From Epiperipatus broadwayi (taxonomy: Eukaryota > Onychophora > Udeonychophora > Euonychophora > Peripatidae), in contig JAQFVV010013305.1 in the NCBI GenBank assembly GCA_028023455.1, positions 1-64,000 of the forward strand: a stretch of 64,000 nt of DNA, written 5' to 3'. The notes under the pieces are model-generated. The model worked only from the letters and a program-made list of their open reading frames with translations, did not search any database and was not told where the DNA came from. This document shows, piece after piece, positions 35,605 to 47,566 of the stretch (position 1 is the first letter of the stretch; each line of letters opens with the position of its first letter). Position numbers and translations under genes: made by a program.

Positions 35605-36385
35605 GTCTGGTTTAAATAATAATTGAACTGTTCTCTTGTTATCATATTCAATAACTTTTTGTAGTAAGAGACTAGACCATCTGTTGTATTTTAGATCATT
35701 TTATTTAGAGTTATCTAGACCATATAGAATAGTTATTTTACTCATTTCTAAAAGTCTATCATAAATAAACACATATCTAATGAAAAATAACTGCCCTCTA
35801 ACTGCCATGTTCATTAACTTTTTACAGTAAGAAAATGGACCGCTTCTTAGTATATTTTACATCTTTTTTATTTAGAGTTTTTTAGAATAATAACAGCCAG
35901 AGAGCAAACTTAAGCCTGTATATTTTAACGTAAATTGATTTTGAAATAAATAGAGCAGAAATATTTTATTTATTTTTAAAAGTATAATAAATAAATATGT
36001 CATATATGTAATGTTGAATTATAAAAAGTTATTTAACATGGCATCTAGAGGGCAGTTCAATTATTATTTATAATAGATTTGGTTAATTTTACATATTAAA
36101 ATATTCAATATTACATATATGATCTGTGTTTATTTATTATAGAGGTATTAGAAATGATTGAGATATCTCTGCTCTATAAAGTTAATATTAGTTATTTCAA
36201 ATCAATTTATATTAAAATATATAGACTTGTTTAAGTGTTCTCTCTGGCTGTTATTGCTCTAGATTAATTCTAAATAAAAAGATCAAAAATAGATAAGAAG
36301 TGGTTCATTTTCTTATTGTAAAAAGTTATTGAACATGGCAGCTAAATGGCAGTTCAATTATTATTTAAAATAGATTTGGTAAATT
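35605..36385. repeat. Nested hairpin element (about 780 bp)
   Basis: The left end TTTAAATAATAATTGAACTG (about 35,610-35,630) is matched by its reverse complement CAGTTCAATTATTATTTAAA near 36,351-36,370. Internal landmarks are also inverted: TAACTTTTTACAGTAAGAAA with TTTCTTATTGTAAAAAGTTA, and AACAGCCAGAGAGCA with GAGAACACTT-GCTGTTATTG type sequence. A second internal copy of the end (GGGCAGTTCAATTATTATTT at about 36,052) and a direct partial repeat of the left part (35,790-35,880) show nested duplication. It is non-coding and MITE-like. Confidence 0.65.
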
Positions 36386-39300
36386 TCTCATGGCATTATA
36401 TTTATTATGTATATATATATCCACCTTTATTGTTAATAAGAGGCTTATCTTGACAACAAGTTGAGATTGTTGATGTTGACTGATTTTAATGACATGTATA
36501 TATGCTCTTCACACATGCAAATTGATTTTATAGGTGAATATTTTCTACATATATAAGGTGAAATAATTACGTTAATTTGGTAACAAATGATGCTGATTTT
36601 TTTTTTTATAGGTATATTCTCATCTCGAATTTACATTTGGTAAAAACACTACAGTCTGATTTTTTTTTGTAAATTTGAATTAAAATGATGAAAATAATTT
36701 TAAGCAAAATGTTAATACTTTTTTTTTTACTTCAATTTTATTTAGTATTAAATTTTATTAACTGAATCAATATTTTCACTCAAGATATCCATAAAAATAA
36801 GTTCTAGTTTAAACTTATGCAACTTATGTGAGAACATTTCTTGTTATTTTGTAATTTAAAAACCTTTTTTAATTATAGAAATAAATATAATAATATGAGG
36901 TTGTTTCTTTCTACATGCCATACCTATGACCTAGGCAAGTAAATATGCCCACCCAGTTAACCATCTAATATTGGACCGTAAATGAATACCTATCTTTTTT
37001 TACAATTATCTGAACAAAAAAAACATCAAAGAATAAGTATTTCACCCAGAATATTTATGAATGTATTTTTAAAATTTGATTATCATACATTGTATTGTAG
37101 CATAAAATGCAATAAATCTTTCACTCAAAAATTATTTTTTTGAATAACAGTATAATTTCTTTTGTTAATTTAAATCAGTCCACCATGGAAGAATTTCCAT
37201 ATTTGAAATCAATATTTTTTTTTCCAAGCTTTCATTTTTTGAAATGGTATTTTTCACATATTAAAAGCATGTTATATGTTGTGTATGTGCCGCATTGTTA
37301 AAAAGAAATCCAATTATAATTTTTAAGTACATTAATTGTTGTTTTTTACTGTGTCATAACAGGTTTGAGGAATAATTCTATTATTATTCTTTTATTATAT
37401 TCTCTAGAAATAATATATACATTAAAACACTTTATTTTTATTACTTTGCAGATAAATATTTTAATTCTTATGTTATATTTTCATTTTATAGTTAAATAAG
37501 TTGGAATTTTTATACTGTATTATTTACTTTTTTTGTTTGTTAAAAAAAAAACAATTGCTTGACTTAATTAAGCAAAAAGAATTGAAATATTAGTTTCATG
37601 CTTAATTAGCTTGTAAATTAAGTTTAGCATTTTTTTAGGTTAATAAATTTACTTGCAGTAATTTACTTGAGGTAATTTAATATTGCTTATATTTTTTAAT
37701 TCATTTTATAATTAATTAATAATTGTGTATTCACTATTACAGTTTTAGAAAATTGATAATTTGTATTAGACATATAAATAAGTTTATACATAATATTTAT
37801 AGCATCTTAGGAAACAATTTTATTTTAATTGTTATATTTTATTTTTAATATTGACATAGATCATTTTTTTGAAAACTAGTTTTGTAATATTTTCCCACGC
37901 TATATTTAAATTGTTCAATTGTGTTGTTTTCTCACAAATCCGTTTGTCATACTCTGATAAATTTTTTTCTTTCTAATCTTCATATATATTATTTTTAATC
38001 ACTGCATTTTCTTTTCAATTAACTTACTTTTTTTTCTCTCCTTTATTGTTTAATATCTTAGCTCTCAACTAAATGCTTTCTAGAAAAGTATTTACAGATT
38101 TCTTTACCCCCTCCCCGGCCTTTGTTTTTTTTGTCATTGTGTAACAGTTCATTTTCTTTCTTTGCTTTTTTTTCATAATAAATTATTCTTTTTTTTTTTC
38201 AATTATTGCAGCATTTAGATCATAAAGTTTCAAGCCCTCTTTGTGTAATCTCTGCATTTCAATCTTTTGTAACTGCACTTAATTTAATCAGATCACCCTT
38301 TTTAGAATAATTTGTTTTTGTTTTTTATTTTGGAGGTTTCAGTTAATCACTCTAGTTGACCAAATGAAAATGATCCTACCATTTTTTCGAAAGGTTTTTT
38401 TTTTTAAAAAAAAAAACATTTTATTTAATTTGCATAATTTGTATGTTCTAATGGTAATATATAATTGTGATACTTTTTTAATCTTTTTTGGATGATTATA
38501 GCTTGTTTGTTCCATGATTCATTACTATAACTTAATTGAGATTGTGATAAATTATTTTAAAAATATATATATATTCTGATAAGTCTATTTTTTTCCAAAT
38601 GATATCTAATGTAATATTGATGATCAGCAGTAATCCATGTTTCAACTCTTAATGTTATTAAAATCTAGCCATGTATTAATGATTTTTTAATTTTTTCCAT
38701 GTGAATTTTAAGATCTACATTATAAAAATTCTGACTTAATCCATGCAATATGATTCCATCTAGATAATTGCTGTTCTACAATAAAAACTCAATCCATCAT
38801 TTTGAAAAGGGAAAAGAACAAAAGCAATATATAAGAAAAAAAATAATACTGGGAAACTATAAAAAATTTAGATAAAACAATTTAATATTTGATTAAAAGT
38901 ATAGTGTATATATTTAAGCCAGATGTAATTAAAGAGGATTTGAATTCACTTTCAAGCGTCCTTCAGTAATATATGTAAAATGCAACTCAGATTTTATAAT
39001 TTAAAGCATTCCACATCATTATTTTGAAATGTGTATGTACATATTTACATATCATAGTAATTATAAAAATGGTTAAAAAAAAATAATAGTATATCAATTA
39101 GATATTTGCAGAAGGTTTATATTTTTGTTCATAAGTCTTGGGTTTGATTTTACAAATATCTAAAATATGTAAAAAAATCTTTCAAATCATCAAGGTTTTA
39201 CATATTTTAAGAAAGTTTTAATTAGTGAAAAAATCTGATTGGTGTCTGTTTTATACAAATTTTATATTTCAATTCAAATTATAATCTTCCAAAACCTTCA

Positions 39301-40295
39301 ATAATTGTCATAATATTATGCACATCTGCAATATGATTTAATGTACTTCTTAAGATCTATTACTTTCATCAGCACTATGAATATTTGCAAATTTCAGCAT
39401 AATTTCAGATTCACCCTTTTTTATGATAAAATAAATATTGTACTGTAATAGGAAAACAATAAATAAGAATAAAATATAATGAATCAGATTAATATATGAA
39501 ACTGGTGCAAACAAATGTCATAAAAGCATTTGTGTAATGATTTAAAACTCTAAAGTGAGCACCCATAACTATCCATAATGAAACAGTATTTCAACATTAT
39601 CACTTAATCCAAAGAAAAGGACAAAGAGCAAAAAAAAGTTGAATATTAATTTTTTTTTTATTAAAAAAAAACTATTCTTGTGAGAAAGTGTATCAGAACT
39701 ATGATGTGTCACTGATCAATTTTTAAAATGACAGTTTGTGAATAATAGAACCTAGAAAAAATAACATATAATGGATCAAGTTCCAGAATATTAATAAAAG
39801 GGCAGATAAATAATGTATCATAATGAAAGTACTAGAATAATAATCAACATTTCACTAATTATATGCTTCATTTAAAATGTTTTCCAAAACATACATAAAA
39901 TGATATTGATAATGTTTTTACAAGTCATTAATATATGTACAAGTTGGTGATAATGTCATTTTTAATTGAAATTATATATTCGTACTTGTTCGTGGGATTT
40001 TGGTTATTATATCTTATTAAATCACAATCATTTTTAAAATCAATTGAAAAGTAGTATAATAAATTATAATATATTGCAATTTTTTGAGTAGATTAAGCAA
40101 TACTATGGAACCTGACCTTTCTGCATTTTTAATAATTAGTTTTTAATGATTGTTTTTATAATAATTTTCATCATTTTATTAATATATGGTAGCATGCATA
40201 TCATGTAGTAAGCTGGATAAATTCTGTTCTTGTAATTTTCTTTCTTGTTTAACTTATATGCATTGATTATATTATTAAATATTAGCAATTCTATC
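36386..40295. other. AT-rich intergenic DNA with a foldback-family fragment
   Basis: About 3.9 kb without a recognisable gene. At 38,915-38,975, AGATGTAATTAAAGAGGATT then CACTTTCAAGCGTCCTTC matches the outer end of the foldback family at 14.7 and 57.06 kb. There are many poly-T runs. Nothing else was found. Confidence 0.5.
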
Positions 40296-40303
40296 TTTTA
40301 TCA

Positions 40304-41465
40304 CAGTAATCTTCAACCATCGGGCCGCAGAAGTTTTCTTCCGGTCTATGCTAGACTGGCAAGAAAGTTTGTAATAACAAAATAATAAGATTTTAAACTT
40401 TTAATTAATATAAACAATTTTTATTTATTTTTTTATCGCATTTTTATCCGATTAAAAAAAAAGAAACAGAACAAAAACAAAATCTAATCAATCATACATA
40501 AATTAATTTGTTTTTCTATTTATAACAGATGTTTATGGAGGGGTGTAGAAAAAAAAATTTTATTATACAAACTCTGGTTGTCTTTTAATAGCCAATCATG
40601 GCCGCTTCTCAGCGTTGTTAAAACAATAAAATGTAACGTGGCTTTTTTTGATCTCTTAAATTTTTTCTACTCTCTCTGTTAATATTTTATTTTTAGTGTT
40701 TTTTTTTTTTTTTGGCTTTAACTTTTATTTTTGAAATCAATTTTTATTACCTTTTTTTAAAAATAAAAACCAAAAAATAAGTTCTGTCTCTAACTTTTAC
40801 AAAGTATTTCTCAATACACCCCCACCACTCCAAAATAAAATAAGATCAAAACTTTTGACTTTTTCAAGTTTCAGTTTGTTTGTTTATTTTGTTTAAAAAT
40901 ATGGCCACTTTTTTTTTAAGGCGATATCTTTTTGCCTTTATTTGTATACCGCTAAAATACTAAAACTTTTATTTTTAAAACCAATTTCTGTTATCTTTTT
41001 TTAAAAATAAAAACAAAAAATAACTTTGGTCTTTATCTTTTGTCTCAGTGATGATAAAGTATTTCTCAACCCACTCCCCCCCCCCCAAAAAAAAAAATTA
41101 AAATAAGATCAAACTTTTGACTTTTTCAACATTCAGGTGAATAACATTTTATTCTTGCATGTTTTAACAATGAAATAATAAAAGTAGAAATGCAAGCACA
41201 TTAATGAGAACGATTGTTATTGTACTGTTTTCTGTAGCAGTATGACTGCGCAACTCGAGAAAGAGTGTTCAGCATGTGAAGGTAAGCAATACCATTACAA
41301 TACGCAATAACTAGTGTGCTGTTTTGGTCAGTTATAACAATTATGCTTATCTAAGGCTAAGCAAGTTACATCTTTAAGAAAACTTATCTGTAAACTTCTG
41401 CCGGTCCGCAAAATCTTATCCTTATTTTTGCCGGTCTGCAGGTGTGAAAAGGTTGAAGACCACTG
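40304..41465. mobile_element. Non-autonomous hAT-type element with internal duplication
   Basis: The ends are CAGTAATCTTCAACC and GGTTGAAGACCACTG (13 of 15 inverted matches). The flanks TTTTATCA (40,296-40,303) and CTTTATCA (41,466-41,473) form an 8-bp target-site duplication with one mismatch. Subterminal CCGGTC(T/C)GC motifs recur at both ends. Inside, about 150 bp are duplicated in tandem (about 40,715-40,870 and 40,955-41,125; shared TTTTTTTAAAAATAAAAAC, AAAGTATTTCTCAA and AAAATAAGATCAAA), the second copy with a C-run expansion. No transposase ORF is visible. Confidence 0.85.
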
Positions 41466-41473
41466 CTTTATCA

Positions 41474-42229
41474 TATACATTTATTCAATGCAACATCTTG
41501 TTCAAAGTAGCAGTCAAAACTTTAAGCAAATAAAATAATAATCAGAACATGATATTACATTGAATACATATAAAAGAAAAGAGATATAGTTGCTTATATT
41601 TACAAAAAAAAAAAAACATTTAAATCTTTTTGCTATAGTTTAAAAAAAAAAACAATATCAGTTTGCCTTCAGTTTTTTTTATTTCTTAATTATGATCATT
41701 CATCTGACTATTTGGAACTAATTTACAGCCAAAAATTTTAATTTGTCAAATTTTTGCTACTTTGAAAACATTCTGCTGTTTTTCATGTTAAAAATAATTA
41801 AATTATTTATTTATAAATAAATTATTTTAGTTGCTTATTAAGTCACTTTTGTGGAAAGTAGCAAATTTTCTAGTAATCATTTTTTTAATATTTAAAAATT
41901 GTGTTTATTAAAATAAATACTTATAATAATTATTTATTTATATATAAATAAAGAAATAACGTTTATTTTATGCCCAAAAGATCTTTATTAATTACAATTG
42001 ATTTATTGATTCAGAAAAATAGTATATGAAATGAATTAGTGATGAATGGGGGATTCTAGATCCCAAGTTTTTCATTGAAATTTATGAGCTATAATTAGTC
42101 TGCAAACTTGTTATAGGATAGTACCAAATATAGATTTAGTAATATTACAATCTGTTATCTATTAATTCATAGTTCGGGCTCACAATAAATAGCAGCAGAA
42201 TAGTAAAATTAGAAAGATATTTTTATGAA
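41474..42229. other. AT-rich intergenic DNA, no gene seen
   Basis: No recognisable element. A/T runs and short hairpins such as ATTTATTTATAAATAAAT (41,802-41,819) only. Confidence 0.45.
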
Positions 42230-42480
42230 ATAACATATTTGCTCCTTAGCATAAAAATCTGCCCTTCTCTGTGAAAAGTTTCCAAGATATTTAAACAGAT
42301 TTACATTCTCAAGTCTAAAACTATTCAAGATTAAAGTTACTGAGATATTTCAATAACTAATGAAGCACTTAAAACTTTTTTTTAATATTAATTATTAAGT
42401 CACATTATTGTAGTTCATAGTAAGAACATTCTATAGATCCTTTTCTTTGAATCAAATATTTTTTTAATTTTCAACATAAG
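42230..42480 (-). pseudogene. LINE RT thumb fragment
   Basis: The minus strand contains RLENVNLFKYLGNFSQ (about 42,275-42,325), the 'xxFKYLG' thumb block that follows RT motif D in many non-LTR elements. The same family, with more sequence, appears at 50.2-51.0, 58.3-59.2 and 62.6-63.5 kb on the same strand. Too short to classify. Confidence 0.45.
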
Positions 42481-43636
42481 ATAAATCTTGAAACCAAGTA
42501 GTTGAATTTTTTATTTATTTATTTAATGTGATTACTTGAAATTAAATGTCCATTATTTTATTTTATTGTATTTTGATGTCCATTTTACTAATTGTCATTA
42601 AACTAGTCCAAAAGATCACTGACATATATTTATGATGTGTATAGTTCAACTTGTATATATCTACAAGTTGATAAATAAAATGATTTATATATGGAAATTA
42701 TCAACTTATTGATAATTTGAATTAATTTAATTCTAATAGAAGTATATAATATCACACCATATATAAATCTGGAGCTTGACTCTAGATTAAAAAATGAAGT
42801 AGCAAGGTCTCTACATTGGGAAAGCTATTTTTGAAATATCTTAATATAAATTAAGAGGGGAAAGTTAAGATCTTTATTGTCATATAATAATATATATAAA
42901 GGTAATTAACTATTGTATACAGTATCTCAATCCACAGAGGTATTTTTTAACTGCTGTTAAATTCAAAAACATAATGGAAGCAAACATCATCAACTCAAAT
43001 GCCATGAATCCCAAATTTTAATGTTGGCAGTTTGTCTGTTAATTATATTCATTTTATTTAAATGTATTAAAATTGCCTCTGTAATTTTTCTTTTATTATG
43101 GTTTCTCTCTTCATGAAGAAACTTAACATTTTCAATTATCAAACTTAAATTTATATTTATGTGTCCTTTTATAATCCAAGAAAACTGAAGTAGTCATTAA
43201 ATGATTATTATTTGTACTTTTCACGTGCTTGTATAACAATTCATGCTTCTTTAATCTTTTTTTAATACTGCACCTCGATTCACCTATATACATATATCCG
43301 CAAAAAATTTGATACACAATATTATTTTTCTGCTTGACAGGTATGACATATTTAGAATTATTCACTAACTTATTAATGTTATTTGTAACAAAAAATAATA
43401 CATTAAACACATCCTTATATATAACCTTAAAAAATTTCACTTGAGCATTTGAAATATATGGACTAGATGTGTTTTCCTGAAGGTTTGTGATGATGGTATT
43501 CTAGTTGTATTTTTATATTGGATTATTTCCATCATCTAATATAAGTATTGAATGTCTTTAGAAAAGTTTAACTTTATTTAAATATTCCAAATATATTCAA
43601 CTGTTAGTAATAGCACTTGAAACAAGTTAGTATATG

Positions 43637-43682
43637 CACAACATTTCGAGAGGTATTAGTCTCCCCTCTTCTTCAGGTGTTG
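43637..43682 (-). ncRNA. Hammerhead-ribozyme-like hairpin at the PLE 3' end
   Basis: On the minus strand, CAACAC-CTGAAGA is followed by AGAGG, a loop, CCTCT, then CGAAA and TGTTG. CTGAAGA fits the hammerhead core CUGANGA, and GAAA follows the second helix (AGAGG/CCTCT) after one extra C. PLEs are known to carry hammerhead motifs in their terminal repeats. The outer CAACA/TGTTG pairing and the extra C mean that this may be a decayed or non-catalytic version. Activity is not implied. Confidence 0.45.
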
Positions 43683-43684
43683 CT

Positions 43685-43771
43685 GGCCTAGCATGGGATT
43701 CGAACCTGTGTCCTTAGATTCTTGAGTTTTGAATTTTAAGGTAACACTCTAACCAACTGAGCCATCCTGCC
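43685..43771 (-). tRNA. tRNA-like sequence (Leu-like pseudo-tRNA) in the PLE 3' region
   Basis: Read on the minus strand it starts GGCAGGATGGCTCAGTTGG, with an A box TGGCTCAGTTG at 43,764-43,754 and a perfect B box GGTTCGAATCC at 43,706-43,696. A loop CTTAAAA suggests a TAA anticodon, and the long segment between anticodon and T arm is Leu/Ser-like. Acceptor and anticodon stems pair poorly, so it is a pseudo-tRNA or SINE head, not a functional gene. It lies between the PLE coding end (43,888) and the hammerhead-like hairpin. Confidence 0.5.
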
Positions 43772-43887
43772 AAAGGCAACAGTCTGTAGTAATTTCATAC
43801 ACTTATCTATGAGATTTCTCCACTTTTTTCTAAGAGCAAAGTTGATTAGTGGTTTCCATACATTATGTATAGTCACACTGGTTTGGC

Positions 43888-44253
43888 TCATGGATTTTTT
43901 GCCATTGTCATGTGAGCTGTTTTCTCTCTTCTAATCATCAGTTTGTGTTCTTGCAAGCACTTTCCAATGGGACAACTGGTATCACCAATATATGTTCTAC
44001 ATTCACATGGTATTTCATAGATGCAGTTTTTTCCCCCCATCATTTCAAGCTTAGTATTTGTAGATGTTAGAATTCCTTGTAGGGTGGTATGACTCTGGAA
44101 AGCTGTTCTGATGTTATACTGATTGCAATTTTCCTTAATTTGTCTGCTATTTTTGGAATGTATGGGTACACCAATAAATGTCTTTTTTCTTAATGGTTCT
44201 TTTTGTCTATTTAAAGATTTCTTAATAACAGCTGATGGATAACCATTTTTCAT
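43888..44253 (-). pseudogene. PLE linker and GIY-YIG endonuclease, second lineage
   Basis: The 121-codon open frame has a basic linker (residues 1-70) followed by the GIY-YIG nuclease start: CIYE at 77-80, the CxC pair C83/C85 typical of PLE nucleases, YIG at 88-90, and a QEHK helix at 101-104. It stops at residue 121, before the catalytic Glu region, so the nuclease is truncated. It sits downstream of the RT frame at 44,469-44,263 with a frame change near 44,255. Confidence 0.8.
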
Positions 44254-45269
44254 AAGAATTTGTTAGATCTTTTCTTTTTCCAAATTGCTGGTGTCTGAAC
44301 AAACTTCTTTTGCTCTGCTCCATAGTGATAGTATAACTCCATGTTTTGTGTTTATGGTGTGATTGGATGTATAGGCTAGGTATTTTTCTGTATGTGTAGG
44401 TTTTCGGTAAACTGTAGTTTTGATTTTGCCATGAGGGAGTCTTGTCACAAGAACATCTAAGAATGCCAATTTTTGTTTTTGTTCTGATTATGTTGTGAAT
44501 TTAATTAAAGGGGATATATTGTTGATGTGTTTTCAGAAAATTTGTAGCAGTTCTTCACCATGTGGCCATAAAACAAATGTATCATCCACATAGCGAAATC
44601 AAACTTTAAGTGGATATGGAGTAATTTTTATGGCTAAGGTTTCAAGTTCTTCTACGTAAATATTGCTAATAGGTGAGACAATGTTGAGCCCATAGCCATT
44701 TCTTGATTTTATTGGAAGAATTCTGTGTTATATTGAAAGTAGGTTATTTTTATGCAGAATGTTAATAGTTCCATTATACTATCAACAGGAAGAGCTGTTC
44801 TGGTTTGTAAACTATTATCACCACTTAATCTTTTCCTTACAATAGACAATGCTTCTTCACATACAAATACGGAATAGATATCCATTTTTTATTATCAATC
44901 TTCAACTCCTTTAAATCATTATAACTCTTTTTAAATTGACATAAGTATTGTTATTTTGTTCAGTCTTATAACCAACTTCAAGCAATTCTTTGGCAAACAT
45001 TTCAATTTTTTTAAAATTTATCACTTTGATAATGACATAATTTTTCATTACAAAACAAAAAATATCTAAAACTTGCCATCATATGCATAATTGGTACTTT
45101 TGATTTACAATTTATATGTTACCTGTTTTGCAATGGTTTGATTATTAATTTATAATTTAACATACTATAATCTCCTGTAATAATAAAATCCAAATACTTA
45201 ATATTTTTGTCCTGTTCCTTTTCAATAGTCCATTTCAAGCTATTCAAATTATTTTAACTCCTCTATAAG

Positions 45270-46075
45270 CAAGTCAATAGTACCAATTATGCATAAGATG
45301 GCAAGTTTTATATCTTTTTAAATTTTGTAATGAAAATATATATCATTACTAGTGTGATAAATTAAAAAGTATTAAGATATTTGCCAAGGAATTGCTTAAG
45401 TTGGCTATAAGATTGAACAGATTAACAATATTTTATATCAGTTTAAAAAGAGGTATAATGATTTAAAGGAGTTGAAGATTGATAATAAAAAATGAATATC
45501 TATTCTATGTATTTCAAATGCTCAAGTGAAATTTTTTAAGGATATGTTTAATGCTTCATTTTGTGTTACAAATAATGTTAATAAGTTAGTGAATAATTCT
45601 AAAAATGTCATATCTATCAAGCAGAAAAGTTATGTTGTGCATCAAATTTTTTGTAGATGTATGTTATCATATATAGGTGAATCGAGATGCGGTATTGAAA
45701 AAAGATTAAAAGAGCATGGATTGTTATATAAGCTTGTGAAAAGTAAAAATAATAATGATTTAATGACTGCTTCAGTTTTCTTGGATCATGAAAAGACATG
45801 TAAATATAAATTTTAAGTGTGATATTTCAAAGTGTTAGCTTCTTCATGAAGAGAGGAATCATAATAAAAGAAAATTTAAGGAAGCAATTTTAAAAAAGAG
45901 AAGTAAAATGAATATAATTAATAGATAGCTGCTAGTGTTAAAATTCAGGATTCATGAGATTTGAGTTGATGATGTTTGCTTCCGTTATGCTTTTTTAATT
46001 TAATGGCAGTTGAGGAGAGTTAAGGAATTAACCAAAAGTACTTTTGCAGATTGAAAGTCTGTATATTAAAGTTAA
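45270..46075 (+). mobile_element. Penelope-like element (family A), right arm of the head-to-head pair
   Basis: The + strand starts at GTACCAATTATGCATAAG (VPIMHK) and continues MASF..., linker, then an intact stretch 45,526-45,816 with VKFFKDMFN-like sequence and YVVHQIFCRCMLSYIGESRC, the GIY-YIG start with its CxC pair. The frame ends early at 45,816 by a shift, after which GAAGAGAGGAATCATAATAA and the family 3' UTR (GATGATGTTTGCTTCCG, GGCAGTTGAGG) follow. It is an inverted duplicate of the arm at 42,900-45,130. Confidence 0.8.
45526..45816 (+). pseudogene. PLE GIY-YIG endonuclease, truncated
   Basis: The 96-codon frame covers the nuclease N-terminal half. VVHQIF is followed by C-x-C, YIG, then ESRCGIEKRLKEHGLLY containing the conserved Arg helix, and SVFLDHEKTCKYKF. 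A frameshift after KYKF removes the catalytic Glu segment (HEER...K-E-A) that is intact in the 61-kb copy, although the DNA for that segment is still present downstream. Confidence 0.75.
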
Positions 46076-47566
46076 TTACTATTATATTTATCATTTTATT
46101 ATTATTACTATATTAAACATAAGTCAGTATACATGTAAACAAAAGGGAGTAACTCATCCTCCACCAGACTATGACATTTGTCATTATATAGGAAGACTAC
46201 CATAAAGATTTAAATACAATAACAACTTTATTACTATAAAATAAATAAAATTAAAATATTAAATAAATTAAGTAATTGCATAATAACTATAAAGGGAGTT
46301 TTTTACCAATAAACATTAAGCAATTATTTATATTGAATGAAATAAAAAACTAAAAATGGGAATCCAGTATTTATTAATTTTGAATTATATACATTGTATA
46401 GATCTTAACCTAAAAATTTTCCTGGTATATAGAATGGAGCATGCATATATTTTATTCTTTATATACATATAATTAATTGGTTGTATAAAATATATTAAAT
46501 GGTTAATTAAATATTGTAATCATTCATTTGATATCTCTTTAAATAAAATGCACTTATGAGACTATTGTGCAAATATGATTATATCATTGCAAGATTATTA
46601 AGCAAAATGAATATGAGTGTATTTTATCAATTACTTCTATATTTAAAAATAATTATTTTATGTAGTGAATAATTTCTGATTTCAATAAAGATTTAATTGC
46701 TAAATTAACAATCAGTATTTTTTATTTGTGGATATATAAATATAGATATATGAACATATTTTGTAAGGCATCTGTTATATTTTTAGTATTAAGTCGATAA
46801 TTGTGCAATTTTTAACACAGTCTAGTGATGCTTCACTATCTTTTCACAAACAATGATTTGATAATATCCTGGCATCTAAATATTGTTGATATAAGTTTGA
46901 ATAAATAAATAGTTTTAATGATATTAATTAAAATACTTAGCTAAAGAATGTTACATAATAGAAACAAAGAAACTTAGAAGTTTATAGATGAACTTTTTTC
47001 TTGTTTTCCAATGAGTATGATATAAGAAGAATTATTAAAATATATTTATAAAGCAGGAACTCTTAAGCAAACTCTGAAAGACTATTTATTTTATTCTGAA
47101 ATATATAACCTGCGACTATGAGAAAAATACATAAATACTCTTTATATATATATAAAGAATATTATCAATTATAAATAAAATTTTTAAAAAATTTGCTTTC
47201 ATTCCAACATATATTAATAATTGATACTTGTTTATATGAAGTTGAATGTTGCTATCAAAAACTAACATAGATTTAAAATAAATGTAGTGCATTCTATATA
47301 AAATAATAAATAATCATTTGTTTCTTTCATACAATGTAGATTCTGATAATTTTAGTAAGATCATAAATAATTCATGGATATTAAATATGTTATCTTTTTT
47401 TTTTTTTTGAGAATATAACTTTAATCATGTACTAATTAAATCCGAATAGGTTTCAGATTTCTAAAGAATTATTCTAACAATATCTACTTTTTTTTATGAA
47501 TGTCAATTTATTGGTCAGATAAAATATGACTTATATGATATATAAACTAAGCATATAGTATTTTGA
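46076..47566. other. AT-rich intergenic DNA, no gene seen
   Basis: No recognisable ORF or repeat pair. Very AT-rich with a short (TA)n near 47,143-47,156. Confidence 0.5.

Larger units (their letters stand above)
43460..44872 (-). mobile_element. Second PLE lineage (Neptune/Poseidon-like) nested in the family A arm
   Basis: This 5'-truncated PLE is read on the minus strand. The RT starts near 44,870 with CEEALSIVRKRL, then RTALPVDSIMELL, ITYFQYNTEFF, MAMGSTLSHLLAIF, and the catalytic FRYVDD at 44,598-44,581 with VLWPHGEELL after it. A TGA precedes FRYVDD where Trp is usual. After two more stops it continues LAFLDVLVTRLPHGKIKTTV and YRKPTHTEKYLAYTSNH (44,469-44,263), then the linker and GIY-YIG domain (44,253-43,888; CIYEIPCECRTYIGDTSC at residues 77-94). 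The 3' part holds a tRNA-like sequence and a hammerhead-like hairpin. Interruption of the family A frame at both edges shows that it inserted later. The insertion flanks resemble CCGTAT/CCATAT. Confidence 0.85.
42900..45268 (-). mobile_element. Penelope-like element (family A), left arm of a head-to-head pair, split by an insertion
   Basis: The minus strand encodes the C-terminal half of a PLE protein. Near 45,140-45,230 it reads NIKYLDFIITGDYSMLNYKL (end of RT), then IIKPLQNR, KSKVPIMH and NNKKWISIPY (to about 44,879). It resumes at 43,440 with a GIY-YIG segment (43,440-43,132; YQIFCGYMYIGESRCSIKKR). Between 44,879 and 43,441 a different PLE is inserted. PLEs are reverse-transcribed elements whose GIY-YIG nuclease nicks the target. 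The left arm extends about 130 bp further into RT than its partner at 45,270-46,075. Several stops and frameshifts make it inactive. Confidence 0.8.

Noticed and set aside
44469-44880. Intact PLE polymerase
   Set aside because: The RT motifs are clear, but the frame is broken by several stops (one just before FRYVDD, others before LAFLDV) and is 5'-truncated.
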